From Batillaria attramentaria (lineage: Eukaryota > Mollusca > Gastropoda > Batillariidae): a stretch of DNA of 64,000 nt. The notes below the pieces were generated by a model. The model did not search any database, had not been told where the DNA came from, and worked only from the letters and a program-made list of their open reading frames with translations. A program made the translations under genes and the position numbers. Shown here piece after piece: positions 20,617 through 33,185 of this stretch. The stretch covers positions 637,501 through 701,500 of the forward strand of contig JACVVK020000014.1 in assembly GCA_018292915.2 (NCBI GenBank), in the 5' to 3' direction. Every line of letters begins with the position of its first letter. Within the stretch, counting starts at the first letter, position 1.

Positions 20617-21874
20617 CTGCAACACAATGCAACCAGAGTCAACACCATAAGGCATCTCTCCGAAGAACTGCTCGACACACTAGGCATACTTAGTAGGACT
20701 TCTTAAGGAGGACTTCGCTGAGCAGCGTAACCCATTTACATGTAAATTAGGCACGTTAGGGGTACCATTAGCTAATCGCAGCGCGTTATACGCTCGCTGC
20801 CTCCGCCGTGTGAGCCTAATTTGCATGTAAATGGGTTACGCTGCTCAGCGAAGTCCTCCTTACGAAGTCCTACTAAATATGCCTACTAATAGTCAACTTT
20901 AGAAACGCCAACGAAGTATCTGATTTCATTCTCGTTTCCTTTCGTTTTGCCCCAACTTGTGCAGGTACATGTAGAACAAAACGATAATAATCGTGGTAAG
21001 ATAACTGTGATCAATATTACTCCATACAATAAAAGAAAATGACACACTGGCAGCTTGAACAGAACGAAACGAAACCTAAATTTCACCAATGAATGTTGGC
21101 CGCTTATCACGATATGAACATAACACGAAAGGTCCTAACGTGACAAATAAAAATGCATTTTTGCAAGGAAAATATAAAAAAATATATGGAAATATGGAAA
21201 AGATAGAGCAACAAATAAAGACTGCTACAAAGAAGACAGGATAACTGTTAACCGGACACCATGTGGTGGTGGAATTTAAAAACTCGACAAAAACACATTT
21301 TTGGCCGGCTTTTTATCATTCAATTTCACAGCAAAGCTGACGGTAACTTGTAACCAAACAAACACACAAACACACGTGAGCCAGTAATATAGGCGCCACT
21401 GGAGGGTTTCGTTGGCTATTTGCCATGATTAATTGCAAACAAATCCAAACAAAACACATGAATCAATTAGGCGAATTCTGAACACCCTCATAAAACATCA
21501 GTGCCTCTGATCTGCAATGGTCATAACATTTCCATAATCACTCCCCTTACACAGCATTACTCCCCATGCGTGTCCAAACGCCCAACAATGAAACACAATG
21601 GGCCCCCAGCGCAGGCACCATTAGGCGGGTGTAAATCAAATACTTCTAAATATGACTCGGTGCTGGCTGGCCGCTAGAATTTCCTTCTCGCGGTCCTCCT
21701 CTTCCCAGTGCTAGATTCCTGCTTATCAACACATCTCTTTCACACATGCGACAACCCATTTGCGTTTTGACCGAGTATCGCCGAGTGCGACTGTCAGCGT
21801 CACCCATCACTTTACTGGCCGAGTCCCCGGTTAAACTGTCCCCGGAGATTTCCACAGTGGGGACCGGGGATGAG

Positions 21875-21909
<35 letters not shown>

Positions 21910-24009
21910 GGCTGGTGTCTTTGTATGGAGTCTGTCCTAACTATGACGAGACGCGTGGGTTTGTGCGGCCACGACAGATTTCCGGGATATTCCCATCTTG
22001 TGTGCAGGAGTTTTCTCCTCCTGTGACACTATGTTTTGTGCGTCTGTCTGTTTGTTTGTTGTCGCTTTTGTTGTTTTTCGGAGGAAGTTTTTGTTCTTGT
22101 TTTCCTGTTCCGGTTGTTGCAGTCTGGTATGACATATGCAAAACAAAACAAAAATAGATACAAGAATCTCAAAACAAGAAACCGTTCGCCAAGAATATCC
22201 TTAAAAGTGTTTTTTTAAAGTAGTGAAAACTCCGGAAGTCGACGAGTACATGCGTCATACCAGTGACAGCTTGCTACGAATTTCAACTGTGTAGGCTTTC
22301 TATAAGACGCTTCCCGGAGCAAAAGAGCACAGACCGCAACAAACACACAAACATTAACACCAAAACAAACCAGTTAACATACACTTGTAATCTAGCACAC
22401 AAACAAAACAGCAACAACAAACCCAAGAAACCCGCCCGAAAAAGAACAAAATCCCCCAAAAGATAATCATATGGTGCCTAACAACCGCAGAGCAGCAAAA
22501 GATCATTTCTTGAGACTTCGTGGTCACGATTTTTGTATACCAGCAATTCTAGACCGCATCGATCGCAGACTATTACTATCGCCCGCATGTTGCGGTAAAA
22601 CGTCTGGCGATATGCGGGACAAACCTGTCACCTGATCACCATATATTGTATCAACGGTCAGAAGCCACTTAACACACTTCGTACCGCCCACGGCTATCCC
22701 AAGTTTTTGTTTCTTTGATTTCTTAAAACTCTTTTTCGGTTTTGGCCCTGTATGCGAAACTCAAACAAGAATAACGGTCAAACACGAGTATAATCAAAGT
22801 GAAACACTCCCACCCGGCCAAAATTAAATCAATGCAGATATGAATTAATTATGATTTTTCTAGTGAGGCCTCTGGTGCACAAACCCAAATTTACATGGCA
22901 GGGGTTGGAATTAGGCTCTATTTTTGTTGCCTTAGTGCAAAAGTGCTGACGACAACAACAACAACAGCAAACATCTTGAACCTAAAGCCTGCTCTTAACT
23001 GGGCACAGCGCGCGAAACACACATGTGCACATCACAGTCGTTGTGCTCGGTGTGTCAGCTAACTACAAAAATGAACACAGCTGTGCCGGCTCGGTGACAA
23101 ACAGATTAAAGAGGCACTGTCCGCCGTGTTTGCGCGCCGAGTGACGTAGTACAGCCAATCAGAATCTGTTGTGGAAACCACAGGCGGTCACAGTTGTGGC
23201 TATTTGAAATCCAGGTTGCTGTGATGACGCCACAGCGGCGGAAACCCCCCAAATCACAACTGTGTCACAACTGGGGGGGGGGGGGGTAACGTCCTTTTCC
23301 ACCACATAGGGTGATATCAAACACGGGGCAACGATGAAAAAGCCAGCACAAATATTTGGCCCCAGCCGGGATCGAACTCACGACCCGAGCATTAGAAGTC
23401 CAACGCTCTACCATTCGACCACCGCGGCTCCCCGTCACAACTGTGGACAGCACTGTGGCGCTCCGCAGTGCCCAGTTAAGAGGCGGCTTTACAAAAAACA
23501 TGAGGGTGTTAATGGGTCTTTCGGAGATGCGGGTAAAAAAGCGAAAAGACCCGATTTCCAACCCGGGCAGTCACAGACACATAAAACGCCCGCATTCAAG
23601 ATAAGGTGGTCAGTGGCTTTGAGCGAAAGCATTGACTGAAATAAACAATCGTGTCTATCGCAGAAATAGGTTGGTGAGGGGATCTGGACCAACGGTTAAG
23701 GCGTCTCCATAAAAATCCTGAGTAAATGGGTTCGAATCTCCCGAATGGTGGGCAGGAATTTGGCTCGGGATTTTGTCCTAACCAAATGGAGTCAAAATTC
23801 ACGTGCAGACCCGTTTACAGCATTTGGAATCCGTCATTCTGAACGTTCACTTTGAAGAGGAAGTTGACGATGCTTTGGGTTGTTATTTGTTTCTTCTTCT
23901 TCTTTTTCTCTCTCTCTCTCTCTCTCTCTCTTGGGGCGAAATATTTGTGCTGGCCTTTTTCTCGTTGACCCGTTTTTAATATCACCGTCACGTGATGGGA
24001 AAGGACGTT

Positions 24010-24097
<88 letters not shown>

Positions 24098-24688
24098 CAC
24101 CAGGTGATACAGCTGTCCTTCGCCCACACAATTCATTATGTGCAGCCATCATATGCCCCCCGAAATCCCCCAAATCTGGCCAGGCTAGGCGATAAGTCCT
24201 ATGAGTAATCAGCACGAAATGTCACGGCTACTAGATAATTCACTGTCTCGTTGACACGCGGTTACGCATGCGCGCCAGTCTCCGTGCACGTCACGTGGGC
24301 AAGGGGAGTAACCGCGGGTCGTGACAGCCTTAATAGTCTTTATCCATAACTGACTGTCGGTTGTACCCTAGACTAGATATTTTATACGCAAAGAAGAAGA
24401 CGAAGAAGAAGGAGAATTGATTGTGACGAAGTTTTATACGAGATTTTTCAGCCGCTTTTGACTGAAATAAAGTTGCTATATGACAACAATTTTGGGCTAA
24501 TTATCTAGTTTATCTATACCAAATTAAAACGCTACAATTTCCTTGTTTGCTCATGAGATATCGAGCAGCTTACGAAAAAAAATTCTAACGATGTTAAAAG
24601 AAGAAGAAAAAGAAGATTTTGGTAAACTAGGGCGCGTGTCGTTATCTTGACTTTGAAGCACTTTCTTGGATACTTATATCTCTGTGGG

Positions 24689-24723
<35 letters not shown>

Positions 24724-26797
24724 GTTGTTTTTTTTTTAATCCGACAAACAAAATAAAAAAATGAATGCTAATAGTTCTGTTCTTAGAAGTAGTAACAACA
24801 ACAACAACAAACAACAAATCACACGCAAAAAGTACTCCACCCTACAATCCATACTAAGGCGTAATTTATAATAAGTGTACTCTCACTGACCCTGGGATTG
24901 TTCAGCACAAGAACGTCGCAACGACAACAACACAACAACGACGACAACAAAAACAACAACAAAAGCAGCAACAATAACGCGCCCTGCTCCCAACCCTGAA
25001 CACAACCGGCTACATCCTCCCCCCCCCCCCCAACACACACACACACACACACACGCGCGCGTGCACCTCCCCTCCACACAGTTTGTTTGTTTGTTTGTTG
25101 GGGAATGGGTGACAGCTCAATACAACACAACACAAGTCGTGAGTGGATTCAGCATGGCGCCTACAGGCTGGAGGCCAGACAGGTCTAGTCGTTGACACCC
25201 TGCGCTCCCTGACTGCTTTACTGCCTCTCTCTGCGCGTATGATAATCTCAGATCATGATAAACATTCATAAACAGGACAATATATAGCGCCTAAATTTCG
25301 CTTCCCATTAGTCGGCCAATAATTCACGGCACTGGGGCCGCGAGGCAGGACTAGCTATGGGGAGAGCGTGGCGACAATGTATGGGGGTCCAAGGGGGACA
25401 GATGACAGTGGAGGAGCTGGGGGGGGATATTAAAGAGAAACTGTGGTGAGAGTACGTAGTAAAGAGAGTAACAGTCTTTTTTAGTGTACCTCGCATTACG
25501 GACGGCAATACTGTTTTTCTTTGTTTCTTTGTTTCTTCCTTTCTTTCTTTCTTTCTTGCTTTTGTTTGTTTGTCTGTTGCGAAAGTGTCAACCGATACAC
25601 AGGAACCGGTCTTCCAAGAGGGAGGGTGGGTGGGTGTTTGGGAGTTTAACGTCTTTTTCCCACCAAGTAAGGGTGATATCAAAGACGGGGCAACGAGAAA
25701 AAGGCCAGCACAAATATCTGGCCCCTGCCGGGATTCGAACTCAAGACCCGAGCATTGAGAGTCCAGCGCGGCTATCCCGGTTCCCGCAAGAGGGAGGGAA
25801 TGAAGTCCTCGATAATATTCCTCTGTCTTAAAGGAAACAGTCGGTACGTCTTGCACGTGTGTTGACAACATTGAGGCATCCAATCTGCCTGGCTCCAAGG
25901 CCACTTCATACGAATTTTGTAAAATGACTTGTGCACATGCTGGAAAGGACACCAGTACCTGCTTTTGTAATGGCCATGTCACACGAGAGGGCAAAAACAC
26001 TTGAAAACATTGTTTTCAGATGTTTCGCTGCGAAACAACGTGTTTAATAAATTTGTCGTGTGACATACTTCACAACAATGTTTTCAAAACATGTTTTGAT
26101 CGTGTTTTCAGTTTTAGAGCCTGTCCTAAAATCCGAAAACATGTTTTGTGTTTCAACCAATGAAAACCGCCGTGCGGAGTGTCAAGTGACACCTTCCCGT
26201 ATCCGCTCAGTCAACATGTCCGTAGCGGGACCCTCTCTCTCTCTCTCTCTCTCGCCTTAGACGCGCGCTTGCTTGTTTTCACGTGTGTCATGTATTGTTT
26301 CGGAAAGCATGTTTCGGGCGTTTTGCCTTTCAAAACATGTTTTATAACAGTGTGACATCGCCTTAACTGGCCAATGTAGAGTTGTGTTTGCTAACTAAAT
26401 ACCAGCAAATACAGTCTGACTTTTACGTTCTTTGGAGCCTGTAGGCTCGTTCAGCAGTCAGGAAACTTCACCGTGCTGCGTGTGTGGGCTTGGGGAATAA
26501 ATTATAACAGGTAATAAACATTGTCTTAAACAGAGTTTGTGGGTTGCCCGTGTCAATGCAATGAGCACTGACCACTGTCGTTCCTGTTTCGTACCTCAGC
26601 TGCTTGGCCGAAGCGGTTTGTTTGGGTCGAGGAGGATATTTAAACGAGTCATGCCGGTAGATTCCTGTGGGATTACAAACCTGTATTTTTGTCATTTCTG
26701 TCACCGTGGATTTGTCTGGCAGTTATGTGTATGCCGCTTTCCACCTTCCTCCAGACGGGCTGGGTGATTTAATGTCACCTCTGTACTGCACTCTTGC

Positions 26798-26870
<73 letters not shown>

Positions 26871-26884
26871 TCTCTCTCTCTGTG

Positions 26885-26945
<61 letters not shown>

Positions 26946-26969
26946 TCTCTCTCTCTCTCTCTCTCTGTG

Positions 26970-27030
<61 letters not shown>

Positions 27031-27060
27031 TCTCTCTCTCTCTCTCACTCTCTCTCTCTC

Positions 27061-27133
<73 letters not shown>

Positions 27134-27155
27134 TCTCTCTCTCTCTCTCTCTGTG

Positions 27156-27224
<69 letters not shown>

Positions 27225-30200
27225 TGTGTCTGTGCCTGTGTGTCTGTATGTATGCGTGCCATCTGTGCCCCTTTGCCACACATCACCGCAGGCAATACAT
27301 TAAACCGGAATGTGATACATCTTTCAAAAATGCACACATTCTAGACCCCAGCAGTGATTTCTGCCACCTGGGGAAGGAAGAAAAAAAATCCCAGTTTCAA
27401 AGCCACAGAACCTGTCACTCAAACAATCAATCACTGACATTTCAGTTGTATTCCGCAACACCTCCACTCGCAAATCACAGTGTAGAAAAATCTCCCAAAA
27501 CGCATGAAACTATTATCAAGAGGAAATAAAACCTGAGACTTTTGCCCATAAACCCTCTGTCTTGCCCTCGGCGTATGATTTTCACCAGCCCGCGCATTTT
27601 TGCTCCGGACGGACTGTCAACACGTCAAACCGTTCTCAGTTATACCTGCAGGGCGCGGAATACTGCTTGTAACGCATGACCTTTATCAATCAAAGTCACA
27701 ACTGCCCTAGTGATGAATCGACCGTGTAATCCGGGAGGATATTCCTCCTTAGCTTCACCCCCCATGTCTAACACACTTAACACGCGTTCCTCTAATACCC
27801 TCCTTCTGTTAGGCGCTAAACATTTGCATTTATCACACTAGGAGGGGGGTTGGGGGAAGAGGGAAGGTAGGGAATAGATTTTACCGTAACGGCCCGCGTC
27901 GCTTAAAGGGCCTAGTTTTACGATTTTTCCGGCTCACAGATCAATATGAGCTGTTCTGGTGGGTGTCCAGCATCACATTATTTAAACACATACACAGTTA
28001 CATGCACCGACAGGCCTGCGTTCAGTTGCCGTTCGAAGTTTGAAGAAGTTTGAAGAAGTATTTATTCTTCGAGACCCACAACGCGGTAGCCGGCGTCATG
28101 GTGGTGACTTTGTAGCTCACCGAGTTCTGCCTTGGAAATGCCCCACGAAATTTAAAAAAAAAAAAAAAAATGCAATTCTAAAATTCCGCACCTTAAATTG
28201 CTGAGCTGGCCCTTCGCACCACGTGACCGTAATGTGTTCATGTCCTGCTGTGTGTGAGAGAATGCGTGTGATTCATGTGAACGTGCGTGTTGGGTTTAGC
28301 TCGCGGCGCTTTGAGCCAAATTTTTGGCATAAGCTTATTATTATTATTATTAGTTCGAGCAGCTGACACAGGAAACATGACGGCCGCCGCTCGCGAACAG
28401 CAAAAATGTCCTCGTTTGCGCGGCCATCAAACGTCAGTGTGTTGCATTCGGAACTCTACAAATCTCTAAGATAGACTATTTCGAGCGCACAGGCGCACTC
28501 GCAAAAGCGACTGTTCTAAACTTGAACAGAAGTCTCTCTAGATATTCGGGCCGATCGTCGGGGGTTCTCTCCGGGTACTCCGGCTTCCTCCCTCTCTGCT
28601 TTGGAAATGTTCAGCCCATCAAATTTTAAAAATAAATGCAATTTTAAATTCCGAAATTTAAGTAGCTGAGCTGACCCCTCGCACCACGTGATTGTAATGT
28701 GTGTATGTTGTGTGTGAGAGAATGCGTGTGATTCACGTGAGCGTGCGTGTTGGGTTCAGTTCACGGCGCTTTGAGCCGATCCATGAAATTGGGTGAAGCG
28801 CCTATACAATACTCATTGTTATTACGACCTGGGAGGAACACCACTGAAGCTGGCGAAGAGTTGGAAAGATGGGTAGGGGGGGTGGGGGGGGGGGTTCTAG
28901 ATATGTCGGAATATGATCCTTTTACACTGCAGGATTGCTGTCAGCCTCTATTGTTTGCTCCAAAGGAAATGCTGGGTGCCAAAGATTTGCATTTATCACG
29001 CTGTGGAGGAGTGAATAGATTTTGCCGTAACTCCACGGCGCTTTAACACTGTGCAGACTGCTGTCAGCTTCCATTGTTTGCTTCCAAGGAAATGTGCAAC
29101 GCAATACCACGGGCAGCCTTGAGCTTTTGGCGTTAAGCGAGCTCCATAAAAAGGTTAAAAGCAAAGAGAAAAAGACATGTATAAGTTATATGGCGGCGGG
29201 TCTAAAAAGCCTTAGTGGTTTCTTGTGAATTTTTTTTGTTTTTGTTTTTGTTTTGTTTTGTTACAGCTGCTCATATTTGGACATCAGAAGAGAGCGAGGG
29301 GAAAAAAAAAACCCTGCAATATTCTGAACTCAAGTTGAAACGGCCACAAAACAAAAGCTGAATTTAATTTGACCGAGTATGATACGCGAGTATTTTTTTT
29401 TTCCCCCGCGGCATAAAAATTAATATTGTTATGCATTTTCGATATACATGTTTTAGAAGCTATGTAAATGAATCGCTTTCTATGAGAATGGCAGCTTTAA
29501 GAAAGAAAAAAAAACCGGTAAAATGAACTTTGTTAGGTTGTTAAAGAAATGCGTTCGGTCTGTGAGTGGAAAGGTGCACAACCCCAGAGCAAAGGTCAGC
29601 TGAGTCATTCATTCTCTGACACGCAGGTAGTGAGATGCTGTCATCTCCAGAACTTTCCGTTTCTTTTGTTGTTGCATGAGATGTTCGGCCGGTTAAACAC
29701 GTCTGTCTTTGAGAACTTGACGTCAGACTTATTACAGACAAAAACTAACACCACAGGAGCACTTACAGCCTCAAGCTGCTTAAACCCGGGGCACTTCTAG
29801 CCTCAAGCTGTTTAGATCCGGCGCACTCCACGCTGAGGAGTACATCCCGTTTTTAAGATTGGCTCTGTGAGCTTGGAAAGTTTCACTGATGTCCTTTTAA
29901 CTCCTCCCTCCCCCCCCCCCCCCACCCCCAATTAAAAAAAAAAACAAAAAAACCTGGCTGTGATACATGAATTATTACGTACATGTTCCTCTTACCTTTG
30001 TCCTCCTTGCAGGAACCAGCATCATCCTTCTCCTTCTCCTTCTTTTCTCCTCCCTTCTCTCCATCCTCATCCTCGTCGTCCTTGCTCTTTCCTTCGTCGT
30101 CGTCATCGTCATCGCCGTCCCCATCAGCATCCGCATCGCCGCTGCGGTTCCTGGGTGACCAGGTCATCTTGTTCTCTTTCTTGAGGCGGCGCCTGGCGTT

Positions 30201-30810
30201 GGCGAACCAGGTGGAGACCTGGGTCAGCGTCATCTTGGTGATGATGGCCAGCATGATCTTCTCGCCTTTGGTCGGGTATGGGTTCTTGCGGTGCTCGTAC
30301 AGCCACGCCTTCAGGGTGTTCGTGTTCTCGCGGGTCGCGTTCTTCCTGCGAGCTGCGCTGTTGATGTCCATAGCTCCGTACCTGTTGGGGCAGAGAAAAG
30401 GATCAAGGAACTGTAGATGGCATGCAGCCTTATTTTATTTATTTATTTATTTTATTATTTTTTTTTTTGGTATTGCTACTGTCCAGTGGTGGAAGGATCT
30501 AAGCGCTATGTTTTTGTTTGTTTTTTTAATGGAGGAAAACTGTACATGGCATGCAGCCTTTCCTAGTACTGCTACTGGCAAATGGAAAAAGAATCTAGGA
30601 GTGTACCAAGCCCATTTGTTTAGTTTTTCCCCCCTAAAGACGACGGTTGATTGACAAAGGTTAATTCCGTGGACCGCCTGCAGGACAGAGGACAGTGGTC
30701 GACTATGAAAACCTGTTCGGACCTGACATATGACGAAGACACACATTCGAAATTTTCCTAAAAACACCACAGTCCTGATTGATTTATTTATTGCACGACA
30801 TATCACGAAC

Positions 30811-30850
<40 letters not shown>

Positions 30851-30984
30851 TGTGTGTGTGTTGATACCTATATACTGTCACGTGTATGTGTTGCTTATAT
30901 ACTGTGCCTTGTAACCCCCATGTGTTTTGCATTTGATACCTATATCCTTTTGTATGTCGTGTCTGCAGTGCGAGCGGACGTAGA

Positions 30985-31060
<76 letters not shown>

Positions 31061-31132
31061 CAACGACAAGAATGAAAACTGGACCACTGGACCAATGTCT
31101 TTTACCGTTGACAAATAAAGTTTCATTTGATT

Positions 31133-31175
<43 letters not shown>

Positions 31176-33100
31176 AAATTGATGCATGTCGCTCTAGATG
31201 TCATGACAGGTATTTTGTAATCTCAGGTACTCATACATGTCTTTTCTGAGTGCATGCATACGCCCGGACCCCCCCCCCCCCTTTCATTCTGCACGAGTGA
31301 ATCGCCTTGACTTCCACGTGTCACTGCATTTTCATTCATTCGAGCAAATATTATATCTACACGCTGAGGAACTCTAAACGTGGCAAGATTTCAAAGGGCG
31401 GCAGGAGGGGGTTAGAGTGTAAGTTTAACTGTCGACACTTGCAACCTCTCACGACTCTCTCTCCGAGAAAGGCGTCTCCTTGAAATCTTCTCGAAAACAT
31501 TTAGACTTTCAGCAAAGAATACATGACAAAGGGTTCGTACGCTGAAACAATGGTTCAAACTATTTACACGTTTTACAGGGTGGGTGGGTGGGTGTTTGGG
31601 GGTTTAACGTCCTTTTCCATCACATACGGGTGATATCAAAGACGGGGCAACGATGAAAAAGCCAGCACAAATATTTGGCCCTAGCCGGGATACGAACTCA
31701 TGAGCCGAGCATTGAGAGTCCAACGCCCTACCACTCGGCCACCCCGGCTCCCCACACGTTTTCCAGGTATGTGGATATTTATGTGGTATAATTCGGTAGA
31801 AAGATCTAAGCTCCATGGATTCGATTAGCACCTAGACTCTTTGACGGTAGAAATAGCAGATTTCGCTGTGTAGAGACCTGTGGTGGAAATATATCAGCCA
31901 TTATTCTCAAGCCGAGAGCGGAAGTCCAAGATAACAACTTTAGATTGACCGTTGGATCTAAATCCTGCGCTCTAGCAAAATGTGACATCGCAGCTCCCGT
32001 TGTTCGAAATTCTAGATTCGACTGTCTTGTCCAAGAGTCAAGCACGCGACGCAAAAGGGCGCATTGTTACACTCGACTTCGAGGCATTATTCCTGATTAT
32101 TTATTATTTGTTAAGCTTTGCTTCTCGAACAACACCGCATGCGGATTTCAAAATTTTGGCCAATAAGTCACGTGATTAAAGTTGTTGCGTTCATAAATTT
32201 ACGACAGCAGCAACTTCTTTTAAAAAAGGGGGGGGGGGGGGGCTTTCCAAGAGGGTGATTAAAGTCGTTGCGCCCCTAAACTTACGACAGCAGCAACTTC
32301 TTCCAAACAAAAAGGGTGGGTGGTGTGTGGAGGGGGGGGGGGGGAGAGACTGCGCCTTTCTCAGTACTCGTAAACTGCGTTAATCATAGATCGGCAACGG
32401 TCCTGTCCGTAACTTCCGTCATTTTTTTTTTCACACCCTTCTCTCGGCTCGTTCCGGACTGTACGCATACTTCTAATCGCTAGGTGACCCCCCCCCCCCC
32501 CCAGCGCAGTGCTAGGCCTACTACACCTTGTCCTTTGGAGTCCGTCCCTGCAGAAGATTTATGAACTCTGATTCATCCACTCCCCCGTCGTCGGTGGATG
32601 ACGTGTTGACACATGCCAGCGCTGTGGCACTGTTGCTAACGAAAGTGGCGGTCAAAGACCATTTCACTAAGGTCCTGGGCCCCGCCGCCACACGTCTAGT
32701 GTCAACCGCTTCGTTCTGAAGGGTGAGGGATGAGAGGATTGTGGGTAAGACTGAGAGGGCGACGTGGCTCTTGGAGAGTCTGTCACTGTCACCCTGTGTA
32801 TGAAGAAGTCCCCCGGCTTTTAAGTGTTAGTGTCTTAAGTCATTTAATTGTGTGTGTGTGTGTGGGGGGGGGGGGGGGTGGTTGAAAGAGGTATGCTGGA
32901 ATCCTCTGGCGGGGTTGGGGGGGGGGGGTTGCCTCCTGACTTCTGAAATTAGTGTGCTGTTTGCAAATTAGACGCCCGCAGTTATTTTATTTTATTTTTT
33001 ACTCATGCTGTTGTTGTGTTTCTTTTAGGATTCAACCTCAGGTTGATATATATGACGTGATGTATTTAACACTTTCCCTTATTGACTATTTAAACGTGCG

Positions 33101-33185
<85 letters not shown>

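Noticed and set aside
26667..27529. Long Cys/Val, Leu/Ser and Thr/His repeat ORFs
   Set aside because: They are six-frame translations of (TG)n and (TC)n tracts. The same applies at 3.8, 4.4, 9.2-10.2, 24.0, 31.0, 37.3, 41.5, 42.8, 46.1, 49.2, 60.1 and 61.6 kb.
29883..29995. Continuation of the Irx homeodomain ORF past 29996
   Set aside because: A consensus GTAAGAGG donor ends the exon, the phase matches the next exon's acceptor, and the sequence beyond is low-complexity.
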